Assembly (NCBI GenBank): GCA_025024175.1
Contig: QCXZ01000003.1
Location: forward strand, 38,402,257 to 38,466,256
Reading direction: 5' to 3'
DNA length: 64,000 nt
From: Rhyzopertha dominica
Lineage: Eukaryota; Arthropoda; Insecta; Coleoptera; Bostrichidae
The position numbers and the translations under genes are program-made. The notes under the pieces were generated by a model. The model was not told where the DNA came from and did not search any database. It was given only the letters and a program-made list of their open reading frames with translations. Of this stretch, positions 1 to 12,539 are shown piece by piece (position 1 is the stretch's first letter; every line of letters begins with the position of its first letter).

Positions 1-2585
1 ACAAATCCATTTCGCACAATATGCCAATCTTGATTATAGCTAGTTTTTGTCTAGGGTGGCGAGCAGGCAACTTGTTCAGGTTCATGTAATCGAGAGTTAT
101 ATCTGGCTTCTCATCACTAAAACGTCAAAAAATTATACTCTGTTACAATAAATAAATGGAAGGTTGTACAGGATTTATATGATCGAGAAATATACCTAAC
201 TCCACTAGTAGACTATCTCCATCAGACCAAGGGTTTTTAGGGGCAATTTAAAATGCAGTATCTTAAAATTTCTTCACGAAAAGGTTAGTAATACATTGGG
301 GCACCACCACCTGTTTATAAAAAGTACTACTCGACATATACATGTTTAGTAAGACAACACTTGAAAAGCTACTATTGTCTTTCAGTATTTCAGTTCTTGT
401 AANAAAAATGTCAAAATTAGCAAGCTTATCGTTATCATCAACAACTAGACTAGATGACTTTTCAACAAAGTGTGAATAATCCTTTTATAAAAGTTTCCGC
501 CTTTCTGTGAATATTAATATCCGTCTTGGCAACACTGATAAACCAAATGTCATTGATGGTTTTGTCCTTTGATATTAGATATAGAAGCAGCATGTTTATT
601 TCTTTAAGAATGCAGGTTATATATCGCTTTCGTAGTTTTATGCAATTCGTGGTCGGTTTTCCTTTTTGCTCATGTTAATTATTCGTACTTATGACAACAG
701 TAAGTAACTATTACTTTTCCCGGCTTGCGGTATTCGGATATTATTAACTAAAAGGGTTCAAGTTCTGGACTGTAAGTTTGATTCTGGGTGTTATTAATTT
801 TTATGAGGTTAGCGTGTGTTAATATAGGAGACTTACCTTTGCCATCAGCTGTTCGTGATGATAAATTGTAAACAACATATTCTGTGTTGGCTGTATATTT
901 TTGTTGCCGGATATCATTTAAGCATACTTTTCCAGCACTTCCGCGTGGCCTTTCTTACTCGTTGCTTAATAGTATATGCTCCTTTGATGGTCTCACTTTC
1001 AACTGAGTTGTAAATTGTAATTATGCTGTTTTGCCAAAGAGAATTGTGCATTTTTCGAAATAACCCTTTAAGGCTTTTTTACATCTGTTTTGAACCTTTT
1101 TTTAAACAACCGATATGCAAATTCCGATGTTTGCGAAACGCTACGTCTTTTGCGCGGCCAGAAGAATGAGCGTCTGTCGAAATGACCGTTGAAAAACGCC
1201 AAATTAAATTCGGCAAAACGCAGCGCTCTGTAAAATCGAATTTATAGCGTCCAGCATAATTTGTCGGTGACTTTCTAATAACGGGCGAATCGCAGTGAAT
1301 ATACACCTCTTTGTGGGCACGTTACGAATTTAATAAAGCAATTTCAGCAACGGGCCGAAAACGAAAGTGCCGATCGGTGAGGTGGCCGCGCTCCTGCGTG
1401 TGCAGTGTGTGCCTTGCACTTTTTACTTTCCCGCGTCCGTTGTTACGTCATTGCAATTCGAGACGGCTTGTTAAATTTCGCGCCGCACAAAAACGCGGCT
1501 TTCAAGCGATACTTGAAATACGAAGCTGCATGTCTAAAACGATGTTGAAACACAAGGATTCTTCTTGTATCCTTTTGTTACTAATATTATAGATTTGAAA
1601 ATATATCAAATCTACGTTTGACCTGCTTCAACCTTTTTTTGTTTCTTTTTGTTCTGGACATTTTGTAAAAATTCTACTTTCGTAATTGAAGCGAAGAAAT
1701 TTGTTGTGACAGCTTTAGAGTTCAACTTTCAATTAAAGAACTACAATAATTGGAGTAGCAAAAAGATAGTGATTTATTGTTCATGAGACAGTTCGCGTTA
1801 ATTTTTACTAGTCGTGGATATTTTAAAAAATCATACACTTCATAGAAAATTTGAAATGAAATGTCACACAATAAATTATTCTTACTAATTACCTGAAACA
1901 ATTGATCTTGATCGTGAATCACAGTGATCGAAAAAATCAGCCTTGAAGTTACTGCAACTGCGTCGATCGCGGCTTGGCAAAGAAACGTCCCTGTAAAATT
2001 TGCCGCTTTCCTTCACTTTTTCGCCGATCGATTTTTTCGTGCTCTTTCCTGGCCTGTATTAGGAAGTGCTCATTCACTACTTCTGCATGTTACGCAACCG
2101 TGGGTGAAAGTAAATTAATTAACCTATGCGTTATGGTGCGGAGACTGAATATTCATGTAGGTATGAGCTTGCGGCTGTGCTCTTTGATTTATTGCTGGTT
2201 CAGTTGCATAGCTCAGACGATTCCGTAATCCGCACTTTTTGATGTTTATTTGTTTTTGCGGGGATCTGTTGGAGTGTAAATGGACAGTTGACCTTTCCGT
2301 ATGGGATGCTGCTTTGCAACTCCTAGCGTCTGGCTTTCTACTATAAACAAGCTACAGAAATTCTATTTTGTTTCCCAATGTACAGAAGTTGTAGGAACAG
2401 GATTATATTCTTTAACGTATGAAATAAACTATTTATCAACTTTAACATAACTACTTGCCTTTTGAATTTATTTATTACAGTCTGTTTCATCACAAAAGCA
2501 ACCCTTTTAAAAACTAGTCTTCATCACAGCAAAAAAAAATAATCAAAACCCGCTCAACCCACAACTCTTGGATCAGTATTAATAT
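1..2585. other. Non-coding flank or intron, no gene seen
   Basis: AT-rich sequence without a convincing exon. The segment from about 1,120 to 1,520 is clearly richer in G+C and CpG than its surroundings and contains a TTACGTCA palindrome-like site near 1,443. It could be a promoter, enhancer or untranslated exon, but no open frame there resembles a protein I know. The rest looks like intron or intergenic DNA. Confidence 0.5.
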
Positions 2586-2589
2586 CATA

Positions 2590-3620
2590 CTTTAGGTACC
2601 ATGGTGTATGTCCTTCATATCTTTAACACAAAACTGGCATGCATCATTATACTCAGCATCAAAAATCAAGGCAAAATATGATTTTTGTACCCTTGCTGCA
2701 TGCCTATCATAACCTTAATAAAAAAATCACGTTCAACGACAGCTATGAAGCAAAATCGATTTTTGTACCTTTAGCGTACTGTGGTGCTTGCTCATCATAG
2801 TCTTAACCTATAGACATCTATTATATACTCAGCATCAAAAATCGCGTTTAAGGACACCATGAAGCAAAATTGATTTTATGTGCCCTTAGGTACGCTTTAG
2901 AGTAATCAAAATTAGACTTCATCATACTTAGCAAAAAAAATCACGTTTAACGACACCTATGAGGCAAAATCGATTTTCGCACCTTTAGGGTACCACGGTG
3001 CATGTCTGTTATAATTCTAATCCGAAATCAATGTGTACCATCGTACACAGCAACAAAAATCATGTTCAACGACGTCTATGAAGCAAAACTGATTTTTTTG
3101 CATCTTTAGGTACGTACCTGGTGCGTGTCCTCATAGGATTAATCCAAATTTGACCTGCACCATCACATTCGGCATCAACAATCATGTTGAACGACACCTA
3201 TGTAGCAAAATCGATTTTTTTTATCCTCAGGTACCATGGTGCATGTTCGTCATAGTCTTAATCCAAATTTGATATGCACCATCATATTTAGCATCAAAAA
3301 TAACGATTAAATACACCTATGTATATGAAGTATAATAGATTGTTTACGCCTCATGGTAATGTCATGTACCCATGAAGCAAAATTGTATTTTTACACTTTA
3401 AAGTACCATCTCAAATGATATCAAAATGGCCGTCATAATAGTCTTACATAAAATTTGACGTGTATATACCATCATACTCGGCATAAAACATCACTTGGGC
3501 GACACGCATGAATAAAATCGGATTTTTGTACCCTTTAGGTACAATGCTTAGCATCAAAAATCGCGTTCAATGACACCCATTATGCTATATATCAAATTTT
3601 TTACGCCCTAGAGGCAGCAC
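2590..3620. repeat. Degenerate tandem repeat, unit about 115-120 bp
   Basis: A block recurs with the order 'catcaaaaatcacgttcaac', 'gaagcaaaatcgattttt', 'ggtaccatggtgcatg', 'catagtcttaatcc'. The 'aaaaatca..gtt' landmark appears near 2,658, 2,724, 2,837, 2,935, 3,052, 3,175, 3,293, 3,485 and 3,550. Most spacings are 98-123 bp, with shorter (65-66) and longer (~190) steps that suggest internal deletions or rearrangement. Copies are clearly diverged, so this is an old minisatellite or satellite remnant. No coding potential is visible. Confidence 0.8.
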
Positions 3621-3955
3621 GCCAGTGACCATGCCTTAAAGGGCGCGCCTACATACCATGAGCTATCATCTGAGGTCAATCCGACGTTTATAAGCCGGGA
3701 TCTTACTATCAACGGACGGACGTCACTTCAAATCGAGCGTATGTGTAAGCGCTTCCACTTTCAGTGGTTTGCGCGAAAAAGTTGTGAACGAATGCGTGTT
3801 TGTGCCCAACTTTTTTTGCTTTCAGTCAGGTAAACGAAGTTTAAAAATTATAGAAACAGAGTTAAACAGCTAAAACTAAAAACATCGGGCAGCATTTGGA
3901 AAAAAATTGATTCTAGTAGTCATACAAACCAGAAGTTATCTTTAAAATATTCTAC
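3621..3955. other. Non-coding, nothing recognised
   Basis: Short non-coding stretch between the tandem repeat and the LINE remnant, slightly GC-richer at 3,700-3,800. No gene or repeat recognised. Confidence 0.4.
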
Positions 3956-3959
3956 CCCT

Positions 3960-5040
3960 AGAAAGGGCAAACAATATTATCCAAATATGACAGAACAATA
4001 GACAAACAAGAAGATGTAAAGGGAGGTGGGAAGAAATATTTTGAAAACATATTACATACGAAACAATCAAGTATAACCGAAAGGCAAGTCATGTATACAC
4101 ATTTACACTGAGAGTCGCTAAAGAGAAAGCCAAAATGCTACAAACAAGGATGAGGAGCAGAACACAACGAAATGACTTCAGATATTAAGGAGAAGGGGAT
4201 GGGAAATATTGATAGACATTATCAAGAAATTTACAAGCAATACATGTGTATATACATACCTAAAGATTGAGAAGAGGGAAATCATTATCAAAAAAGGCAA
4301 TGCACTGCAATACAATAATACAATATTAAAATGTAAGAAAAATATTATATATCATAAATAAAAACGACAGTGAATGTTTAAATAGAACAGTCTCAAAGTG
4401 GATTTCGCAAAGACTAAATCACTTGGACCTTGTGGTTTTTACTTTACATTAAACGATACACAATAACTGCAAGAGGAGCATATTCCCAGCCTTTACAGAC
4501 ATCAAAAAACCATCCGATAAAACTGCAAGAAAATTAACGTTAATTATCAATAAGCATAAAAAAGATATACATGAAGTTTAAAAATTACGTCAGAGCCAAT
4601 ATCATGACGTCAGAGCAATTTGTCACAAGAGGGGGGTTAAAACAGAATGGTCCTACAGACTCTTAACATATAGTAGATGTTAGATAGGATATCAAAAGAA
4701 ATGGAAAATAATAACAGCAAAATCAGGAAGTTCGAAATAAAGCTACAATAAAAAGAAATTATAGAAAAATACATACATAAGTCGAAATTAACGGCTATGG
4801 AAAAACAAAGTACAAAGATATAAATAACAGTAATAAATAATACAGGCGTTACAGCACATTAACAACTTGTGGGTAATGGTACATATAGAAAAGGAACAGC
4901 GACGCGGATTAAAATTAAAGATATATGTATAGGTACCCGTCAAGTCCGCTACTTTGTTTAACGAAAGGTGTACATAGCAGTCAAAAGCAGCACAGGGCCG
5001 AAGTAGACCAAGAAAAACTGAGAACTGTTCTGGTAAACTG
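3960..5040 (+). mobile_element. Decayed LINE (non-LTR retrotransposon) ORF2 remnant
   Basis: No frame stays open, but reverse-transcriptase landmarks occur in order on the + strand. A GRWEE-like motif lies near 4,020, as in the linker before the RT of many insect LINEs. QSGFRK is at 4,394-4,411 (RT block 2 is usually QSGFR-x-x-R-S). An MLDRI-like stretch is near 4,680, and GRSRPRK at 4,996-5,022 resembles the basic motif near the ORF2 C-terminus. Stops and frameshifts separate them, so this is a dead copy. The purine-rich + strand agrees with a sense ORF2. I cannot name the clade; RTE- or CR1-like is a guess. The catalytic YADD was not found. Confidence 0.5.
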
Positions 5041-5044
5041 AAGG

Positions 5045-5640
5045 AGTGTACTTTTATTTAAAATTTCTATTATCTATATTAAATATTTATTATTATTAAA
5101 TAGGCGATCTTCTTATGATATTGGATGTATACTTTGTGGGGATTGACGTCTTCGGCTTGTTCACATCGGAATACCGTTTTTTCTAATACNGGTTTTAATT
5201 TTTCTTTTTTAAAGCTGATAAAGTTGTCACATATTGTTGATTCCAATACATACTAGTTACTATTCAAGTTTCATAACGCGCACTTTTCTATTTAGAGTGA
5301 AACATGCTTTATTTAGTTCCTGAAGCAAACGATGTCAGAATAACAAAATTGGTTTACGAGTATCATGGCTATTTATTACAGCTGCAGTACTGATATAAAC
5401 CTTATTTAATCCTAGTAAAATTATTAAACAATCTGTATTCGAGGTCCATATTTCTTACAGGTATGTAATTGTATAAATTGTCTTTTGGTTTCCACTGTCA
5501 TAAATGCTTCTTACTTTGTTGTTTATTTATAGTTGTAGAAGTGTTTAATCGTTGTTCAAAATATTTGGTTATGGAGTAATCAGGATGAAATCTACAAAAT
5601 AGTAGTAGCTTCCACAGGTACTAAGACTGCGTGTAAGTAG
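5045..5640. other. Non-coding, nothing recognised
   Basis: AT-rich non-coding DNA with one isolated N at about 5,190. No gene or repeat recognised. Confidence 0.4.
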
Positions 5641-5960
5641 CTATGTAATGATGGACTTATGGATTTACCGAATTCTCTCGTTGCTTGACAACGCTGCACC
5701 TTAACAGGGGAAGCCCGCAATTCGCGAGAAAGTGGGGACTCGGTCGTCTCCGGCAGTGGGTCAGGTTGGTCCCGCGGGCGATTTAACATTGCTCAGAAGA
5801 AAGTGAAATTGCTCACTTCCTACTTGCGCACCCAGGCTTGATTGCCCAACGCCTCTCTGGAGTTGAATCGAAAAAAAATCACCAGCGAACCAATCCATCC
5901 GACACGCGAAATGGAAACGCACTCATCAGGTGTTATGCAATCAAGAGATCCTCATTTGGC
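5641..5960. promoter_or_regulatory. CpG-richer island, possible promoter or 5' exon
   Basis: About 320 bp whose G+C and CpG content stand out from the AT-rich flanks, with local motifs such as cccgcgggcg and ggcgcgtcgtcgc. It lies upstream of the recognised Pdp1 exons on the same strand, and Pdp1 in other insects has several alternative first exons. An alternative promoter or 5' exon is therefore conceivable. No open frame here resembles Pdp1, and a splice donor in the required phase was not identified, so the role is inference only. Confidence 0.2.
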
Positions 5961-8020
5961 GCGTCGTCGCTTAGACTGACCCAGAGTTCATTGAAGAAAT
6001 TTTTTTCAAAATTTCAAATTTATGTATGTTTTCTGCCAGTTGATCGGGCTTAGTTTTATTAATAGCTTGCCGATTAAGGCTAAAATTAGCGAACAGTATT
6101 TGTTAAGGCTATATTCAACGCGCTGCGGTCAAGTACTACATGTATAACACCTTAAAGTTTTAAAGCAAATCGATGTTTGAAATTGAAGTAGTACATGAAA
6201 CGAAAGAAAAACCGTGAAAATGTTGTAACGCAGGAAATTGAAATACGTACTTTTTTAAGACACAGGAAATGGATTCATAAAATTTACTGTAACATTGGTG
6301 TTATTCTGCATTTGTACTTTGGAACTGTAGATTGTAAAGCCCACTCAACAGAAAAAACAAAACCCATGTACTGCACATGTAATGTCTAAGTGACAGCCCC
6401 TTTACTCTGGTATACCTATTATAAGAAGACTCGAGTTAAATAAGATGTTTAATTGACAAAAAAACTACATATGTATGTAAAACGAACGGTAATATCAACA
6501 TGATAATAGCACAGTGGTATGCACAAGATTTCGGTGTTTGTATATTTACCTATATTATAGGATTCGTTATCACAAAAAAGTCGTACACCAAATGTCTCTA
6601 AAAATAGCTATTGTACGTATTTTGATCACCTGTGCAGTGGCGTAGCCCAGCCCCCCAGGAACTCAATTATTTTGATAATGGAATAGCAGCTTTTTTACAT
6701 TTAACAATACAAATTTGTTGCAAACTATTGGTTAGGATTTCGACCGCTGTTGAGCTGCATCAGGAGCAGCGTACATTTCTTTGTATGATCCTGTTTACGA
6801 GTGCAATTGATCAGTAGGATTACATTTGTGTGCTGCCAGGCTGTCACAGATGTAAATGACATGGGAATAATCACACAAAACTTCGCTCGGTTTTAGACTT
6901 TACATTAAATCAAAATTCTTCAGTTTTAAAGCACTGAGTTACAAACTTCCAGATCCACTCACACACACGCGGGCGGCGTCGATTTCTGATTTCTTTGTGC
7001 CGCCTTTATGTAACTGCTGCCAAGCTACAATATGCACGCCGATAGTACTGAAGGTTGCAGATAAATGTCACACCACAGCTCCGAAATGTGAGCTTTCTGC
7101 AACCTTAAACTTAATTGTCCCACAAGACACTACAGAATATGTTGAAAATACACACTCCCAGGCGTTTTCTTATAATTGAATATATCAAATAATTCAAAAA
7201 TCGACAGGTGACAAGTATACTTCACTTTCCTGAGACGCGGCAAATTGACTAATCGATAATTTCCGTAAGCGCCCTGGATGCATGAATCATTTATAGAAAC
7301 CCTGTACTATCTCACAAAAGAAATTTTCAGCTTTGTGTATTTTGAGGCTCGTTTTTTCTGTTGTAGACTTCTTCTTGTTGTATTTTATTCTTCAACTGTG
7401 TTTTCAACCATTTCTGCGGGATTTATTATAAACGGTTTAGTTCGAAAATAAGATTTAGTAAATAATCCTATATCCACAAAAACTCATCGACGTTTAATGT
7501 ATGCCTTAAACTAATTTTTTATATGGAGAGTTTTTAAGATAATTTGCAGACCTCAGCTCAACTCATTTAATCGTTTTACACGCTGTAGTTTCATTGGCAG
7601 CCATTTATATTGGTTCAGAAAATACTTAACGCCAAACAATCGAATTAATTGTGATGGTATGATAAGGCAAGAAATTAATGATGGAATACCGATTCTAATC
7701 AACATCCGTACGTCGAGCTTGACGAAGCGGTTGGGATATAAAGTGAGACGGCGTATCGCAATAATTATGTGTATAATATAGGAAACGAAGTTTGCCTCTA
7801 ATGTTGTGCTCCATTAGTTCATTGCTACTTAATCTATTCGTTCTTTTTGCATTTATAAAGGTACTGGTTGCATCGTCATACAAAACTTATGTTTAGCAAA
7901 TCGCTCTAGATGTGACGTCATTTTTATTTAGAGCTTAAAAAGCTAAAGCTAACCTTATAAACAAGACTTTTAGACGTATCATTATCAGATTAGCGCTTTA
8001 TACTTTCACGAGAAAAGCCT
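5961..8020. other. Non-coding, nothing firmly recognised
   Basis: AT-rich non-coding DNA. The phrase gtggcgtagccc at 6,637-6,648 resembles a motif often seen in decayed insect transposons, but the rest of that element cannot be traced. No gene seen. Confidence 0.4.
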
Positions 8021-8275
8021 ATCATAGTCGACCGGTCGGAGTTTTGCAATGCGACCGAACCGTTTTCCGGAAACCATAATAGGACCGGTCCGAGTTGTGA
8101 GCGTTTCTTTTTTCTGCGCTGTCGGACCATTGGAAAGGAAAGCCGCCGAGACCGCAGTTCGCTCGCTGAAAAAATCCCAAATAATTTCGACACACGATAC
8201 GGTGCTCGATTCGAAGCATTATCTTTGGAATTTGAAGCGTAATTGGTTGATTCGATGTGCTGGATAAATAGCAGG
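8021..8275. promoter_or_regulatory. CpG-richer island, possible promoter or 5' exon
   Basis: A GC- and CpG-richer segment (for example cgaccggtcgg, gcgaccgaaccg, gccgccgagaccg) inside AT-rich DNA. Overlapping open frames exist on both strands (72 codons +, 86 codons -), which is typical of stop-poor GC-rich DNA and not evidence for a protein. It could be a Pdp1 alternative promoter or first exon. No matching splice donor or known motif was identified. Confidence 0.2.
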
Positions 8276-9670
8276 ATGCCACTGACAGCGATTTTTATAG
8301 ATAATTAGGTTAGTTCAACAAATTCAAAAAAGTGTCTGGCGTTGCTTTACAAATGCAATGCTGTTGTCAGGAAATCTAGGCACGTCCGTCGTCGTAAAAT
8401 TGTCAATAACTTAGAAATCTGTCTGAAACGTATATTTTTCGTCACCGCAAAGCAAAACTTCATTACCACTGATTCAAGGTTAATTGTATAGATATTCCCG
8501 GGCTTTGTAATAAAATGTACAAAAACGAAGAAAAAGCGTAATTTTGCTGACGGTAAAAAGTCGCAGAGAAATGACAAAGGTTAACTTCCGCGTCGTTTTT
8601 TGTTGGCGTGACAATACGCAACGCAAACAGGACGAAAATGTCTAATGAACGTAACCGCAGCTATTATGCGATTAGAAAATTTTTAATACCGAATTTACAT
8701 CAGACGGCGCTGTCGCATAAATATTATACATACTGCATTCTGCATAAAATATGTAACACTATAAGACATTAATAATAACAAATTCCACTATTTGATGTTA
8801 TGTCGAGTCAGTTTTTCTAGATGTCAGTTGGAGATCTCTCAAACTACCAGACCGGGAAGTAAAACTAAAAAATTTGCCCTTTTGTGCTTGTTTTGGAAAA
8901 AAACGGATTTTCAGGGTTTATTCAAATCTTCAGAAGAAATATAAAGTTCTAAATAATTCTTTATTTGGTAAGATTTGGTTCAGTTTATTATGCAAGTTGT
9001 TATTTTTGAGATATTACTGTAATTTTTATGTTTTTAATGTACACTAGTTTTGGTAACGGTCCCATAATGACGACAATATTAAAAAAGAAATGATAACGAT
9101 TTGCATAACAAATCGGAATACTTATATACAGCGATGTAATTATAGAGACACTGCAGAAATCAAATGAAGGACATTGTGCATTTATTAAAAAAAGACTTAC
9201 CTCCTTTAAGAGAATAAAGAGTGTTTAGCAATAATCATCAGGTGTACCCTGTCTTTTTCCGTACAGTATTAAAATATAGTGTACTCTTAAGTTGTTTTAT
9301 AATAATAATTTTTATAAAAATTGGTTTATTTGTGAACAAAACAAGCTACTAGATACTCGTATATAAAGTGGCTAACGCCAGGGTGCGGTGTTGGCTAAAA
9401 AGTTGTTACTTGAATCGCTAATATCCATCTGTACCAGTGTTAACAGTGAGGAAGTAAAGATAGCTATAATACTAAGGTGAACAGCGCTATACTTTTCTTG
9501 CATGTAATTATTATAAGAGCTCACACGGTGAGGTTTGTTAATATAATAAAAAATTTACTACTATATTTGCTCTCTTCTAACTTTTTTTATTTTTGGTCAC
9601 CTACAAAAATAATTTCAATTCATTTAAAGTGTTAGAGAAAATATTACCCCTTTTCAGTCAGTTGAAATTT
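8276..9670. other. Non-coding, nothing recognised
   Basis: AT-rich DNA without a gene. The phrase ggtgtaccctgtc at 9,240-9,252 resembles the terminal motif of the mariner-like elements common in insects, and the transposase remnant starts about 430 bp downstream, so it may be that element's left end. A matching right end was not found. Confidence 0.35.
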
Positions 9671-9678
9671 GATTGAAA

Positions 9679-10240
9679 GATGGCTAGTTATTCGAATCAA
9701 GAAAAGTTAGAAATGACTTTAACCTGCGTTCTGATTCATCAGTTCAACGGAATTTGAAATGAGTGATTCGTGAACAAGAATTTTACATCGCATCTTGTGG
9801 ACTGGCGAATCTCGATTCTATAACAATGGAAGAGTTAATCGTAATTGTCATTACTGCTCTAAAACCATTTGTCATAGTATTTGGAGAATGAATAGAATAA
9901 TCATTGCACCCAAGTTTTACGAAGGTATACTTACGGTAGAAAGATGCAATATCTACGTTTTTTAAAGGAGGAATTAAACGAATATTCAGATGAGGTTCCA
10001 TTGGCAATAGGATAAATCTGATATTACAAAAAGATGGCGCACCACATCATCGTGCCAGAATCATATCAAATTATTTAAATAATGTTTAAGCAGGAAGATT
10101 GCTCAGAAAATCGAAGTGAGGAAGTAACGCACCTAGATTTTTTGTGAGCCTGCTTTAAGGGTAAATTAAAAGAATTTCAGTGGACGATCTGTAGATAGAA
10201 TAAGAAATGAATGTCTCTGTTAAATCAAGGAACTGTTTAT
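9679..10240 (+). pseudogene. Decayed mariner-like (DUF4817/DDE_3 type) transposase
   Basis: The reading starts MASYSNQEKLEM at 9,679, which matches the N-terminal pattern of the insect transposase family annotated with DUF4817. After a large gap of sequence, frame pieces read 'TGESRFYNNGRVNRN' (from about 9,800; DDE first-Asp region, here E), a block with 'APKFYEGILT', then 'KDGAPPHHRARIISNYLN' at 10,030-10,080 (second catalytic Asp), and 'HLDFL' plus 'CFKGKLKEF' near 10,130-10,170 where the family has LDFFLWG. Frameshifts, stops and the missing N-terminal half show that it is dead. It lies in the presumed 5' flank or intron of Pdp1. Confidence 0.65.
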
Positions 10241-12070
10241 CGTGTTTGTGTCTTCTTTTAAATTAATAAAGAAAAGATTCTAATTATTGTTTTAGTTGTA
10301 ATTTAGTTTTTTCATATCTATATTTTTTATGATTGCTATTATTATGTTGTAACATATAGTGTCATTTGAAAAAAAAAGTTGGCAGTCACTGGTTTGACAA
10401 ATGTCATCGTAAGGGTGAATTGATGATTTTAGTCAATCGATATTGTCATCGCATTTGAGAAAATGTATGGTTTGTTATACTTTTCATAACAATAAAAAAA
10501 GTCACAAGGGTGCAATACAAAACTGAAACACCTACTACTTGATATAGGTATTATTTGAAAGGTCAAAGAAGTCCGCGCTAACCGGAACGAAAATTAAGTG
10601 ATTGATATATATTATATCGCAGAGTAAATTGTATCTATTATGAATTATGCTGGCACTAGAAACTATTCTGCTCTATGCTGCTAAGATCTAAATGTTTGAA
10701 ATATACCAAAAGACAATGCGTTAATCTTAGATGAACAACTTTAAGTTCGTGCTTCTACTAGCTTTATCTATTTTACTATTCAATTGCGTGGTATTTAACA
10801 ACACGTGTACCAGATTTCATCCGCCTATAATAATGAAACAAGCGAATTTAATGACATTGAAATCAGCTAGCGAAAACATGAATGAAAATGCTCTTTTCCC
10901 AGACAACACGCACAGTAATTACGCTGCCGTTGATGTTTATGTAGTCCTTCCTTTGGAAAAATGCAAATTGTAAATTGTTTGCACCAGTGTTGTCATTTCC
11001 TCTTATATACCTAAACACTGTTAGTAATAATATATTCTATTCTATCTCTGTATGTTGATTTTTTCATTGCAGTTGTGTGAAATAGGAGCTTATAGAGGAA
11101 AATGTCGGCAAGCTTCAATTTTGGACACAGTCGGGTAGATGGAGTCAGATTTGGTGAATAGGGTGTATTGGATACCAGATAAAACCTATAGAATTGATTT
11201 AGAATATACTTCTGAAATAAATGCACCTATCGTCCCAATATTTTCAGTTACATAGAATTGTTTCTGCTTAAACTAACTTTCATTCTCCACTCATTGTATT
11301 ACGATATTTACACTCTTTTGATGTCTGTAGTCTAATAATTACCCAAATTCATCTAAGCATGTTTCATGTTTTGACGATTCTAAACTAGAATCTATTCTAA
11401 CTCAGAGGACGATAAACTTCTTATATACATTTTTTCTTAAGTCATACACTTCAACTTTTTACATAATTCAAGCATGAAAAAAGCGTTAAACTGCAGATCT
11501 GTTAATTTATTACAGTACTGTATGTGTTCGCCATAGGATTAGAAGTACTAGGATTTATCAGCGTTTCCCTATATGGCACCATTGCCTAGCCTACCATTCA
11601 TGAATTCTAAACATCTGAAATGGCTGGTGTGTAGTTCAAGGATGCCAAAATAAAATTGCTGGGAAACGTAGACAACGCGCTTCTCGAAGCGTGACGAAAT
11701 TTAGTTTTCAATAACCTCCAATTAACAGTTCTTTTCAATGACATTGACAATTGTTGGGAATATTGTAATTTTAAGGTTCGTCAAACAGCTGGTCTTTTCA
11801 ACGAAATACAGAGGTGCTCACTATATAATGCCACAGCCAGTCTTTAATAGATAATTAAGTAGAAGTTCTGCTTAACTCTACAAAGTGTTGAAATACATAA
11901 TATAACAATTTTTTTTCGATTTTTTAGGTGAGCATAACAGAAAATAAATGCTTTGAAATTCCTTATTTTTCAAATACTGCAATGTAAATTTTAAAATAAC
12001 GTATGAATTTGTCGCAAGCATCATACAGACGGTGTTAAATAAGTTTCATCTCGATACTAAAATGAAAGTC
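10241..12070. other. Non-coding, nothing firmly recognised
   Basis: AT-rich DNA. It includes one CACGTG E-box at 10,802 and an 80-codon frame at 10,731-10,973 that begins with a hydrophobic stretch but has no other support. No gene is called. Confidence 0.4.
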
Positions 12071-12076
12071 GTGTCC

Positions 12077-12532
12077 TTACGCCCCCTTTTGTTTATCAAA
12101 CAAAAGCAGTACAGTTAATCCAACAGTTGGACCACCATTTATCAACAAGAAAGCTGTGGGTGCGAAATTGTATTTCTGCGAAGTGAAAGTCTTTGCCATG
12201 CCCCGTACGACATGCTCGAACACATCGCCGAATTTTCGCATTGTCTCCATTGTATACCGGATGGTATATTCCTCCTCATTAGCCCAACACCATAAGATGG
12301 CGGATGCATTTCCTGGTCGCTCTTTTACCTGACCGTAAAAAAAAAAAACGCCAGATTGGGTTTCCGTGTTGGGCATTTCGGCCACATAGCCTGATGTTTT
12401 CCAAGGCCAACTGGTTCGATCCTGCCAATTTGTCTTGAGCAGCAGCATAAAGGCGGGCTCACGGCACTGCGAAATGAGGTTGTTGAAGAAACGTTTTCGG
12501 CTAGTTAACAATAAATAATCATTAACTTCCAA
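12077..12532 (-). CDS. Unidentified open frame, 151 codons or slightly longer
   Basis: This is the longest open frame in the first 25 kb. It runs on the - strand from an upstream TGA at about 12,553 and stops at 12,077. The only start at its left end is TTG; the first in-frame ATG lies about 28 codons further in. Composition is protein-like: many aromatic residues (motifs WQDRTSWPW, LWCWANEEEY, GVFFFYGQVKE), charged stretches, and a hydrophobic C-terminal tract (FAPTAFLLINGG, GLTVLLLF). It is less AT-rich than its flanks. No family is recognised and no splice sites or poly(A) signal are obvious. It could be an exon of an antisense gene in a Pdp1 intron, a retrocopy, a transposon gene or an endogenous viral fragment. 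No function is assigned. Confidence 0.35.
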   Translation of the reverse strand: MEVNDYLLLTSRKRFFNNLISQCREPAFMLLLKTNWQDRTSWPWKTSGYVAEMPNTETQSGVFFFYGQVKERPGNASAILWCWANEEEYTIRYTMETMRKFGDVFEHVVRGMAKTFTSQKYNFAPTAFLLINGGPTVGLTVLLLFDKQKGA

Positions 12533-12539
12533 GAAACTG

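Noticed and set aside
1311..1592. 93-codon + frame in a GC-richer island
   Set aside because: No recognisable domain and no conserved motif; stop-poor GC-rich sequence explains it.
2590..3620. CRISPR-like array
   Set aside because: Units are long, diverged and lack the short identical repeats and unique spacers of CRISPR; the sequence is eukaryotic.
5592..5789. 65-codon - frame
   Set aside because: Same reason: short, GC-richer segment, no motif.
8022..8282. Overlapping frames on both strands in the CpG-richer island
   Set aside because: Open on both strands with no protein similarity known to me; reported only as a possible regulatory island.
10731..10973. 80-codon + frame starting with a hydrophobic, signal-peptide-like stretch
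   Set aside because: AT-rich DNA gives such frames by chance; no splice sites, no known motif and no poly(A) context specific to it.
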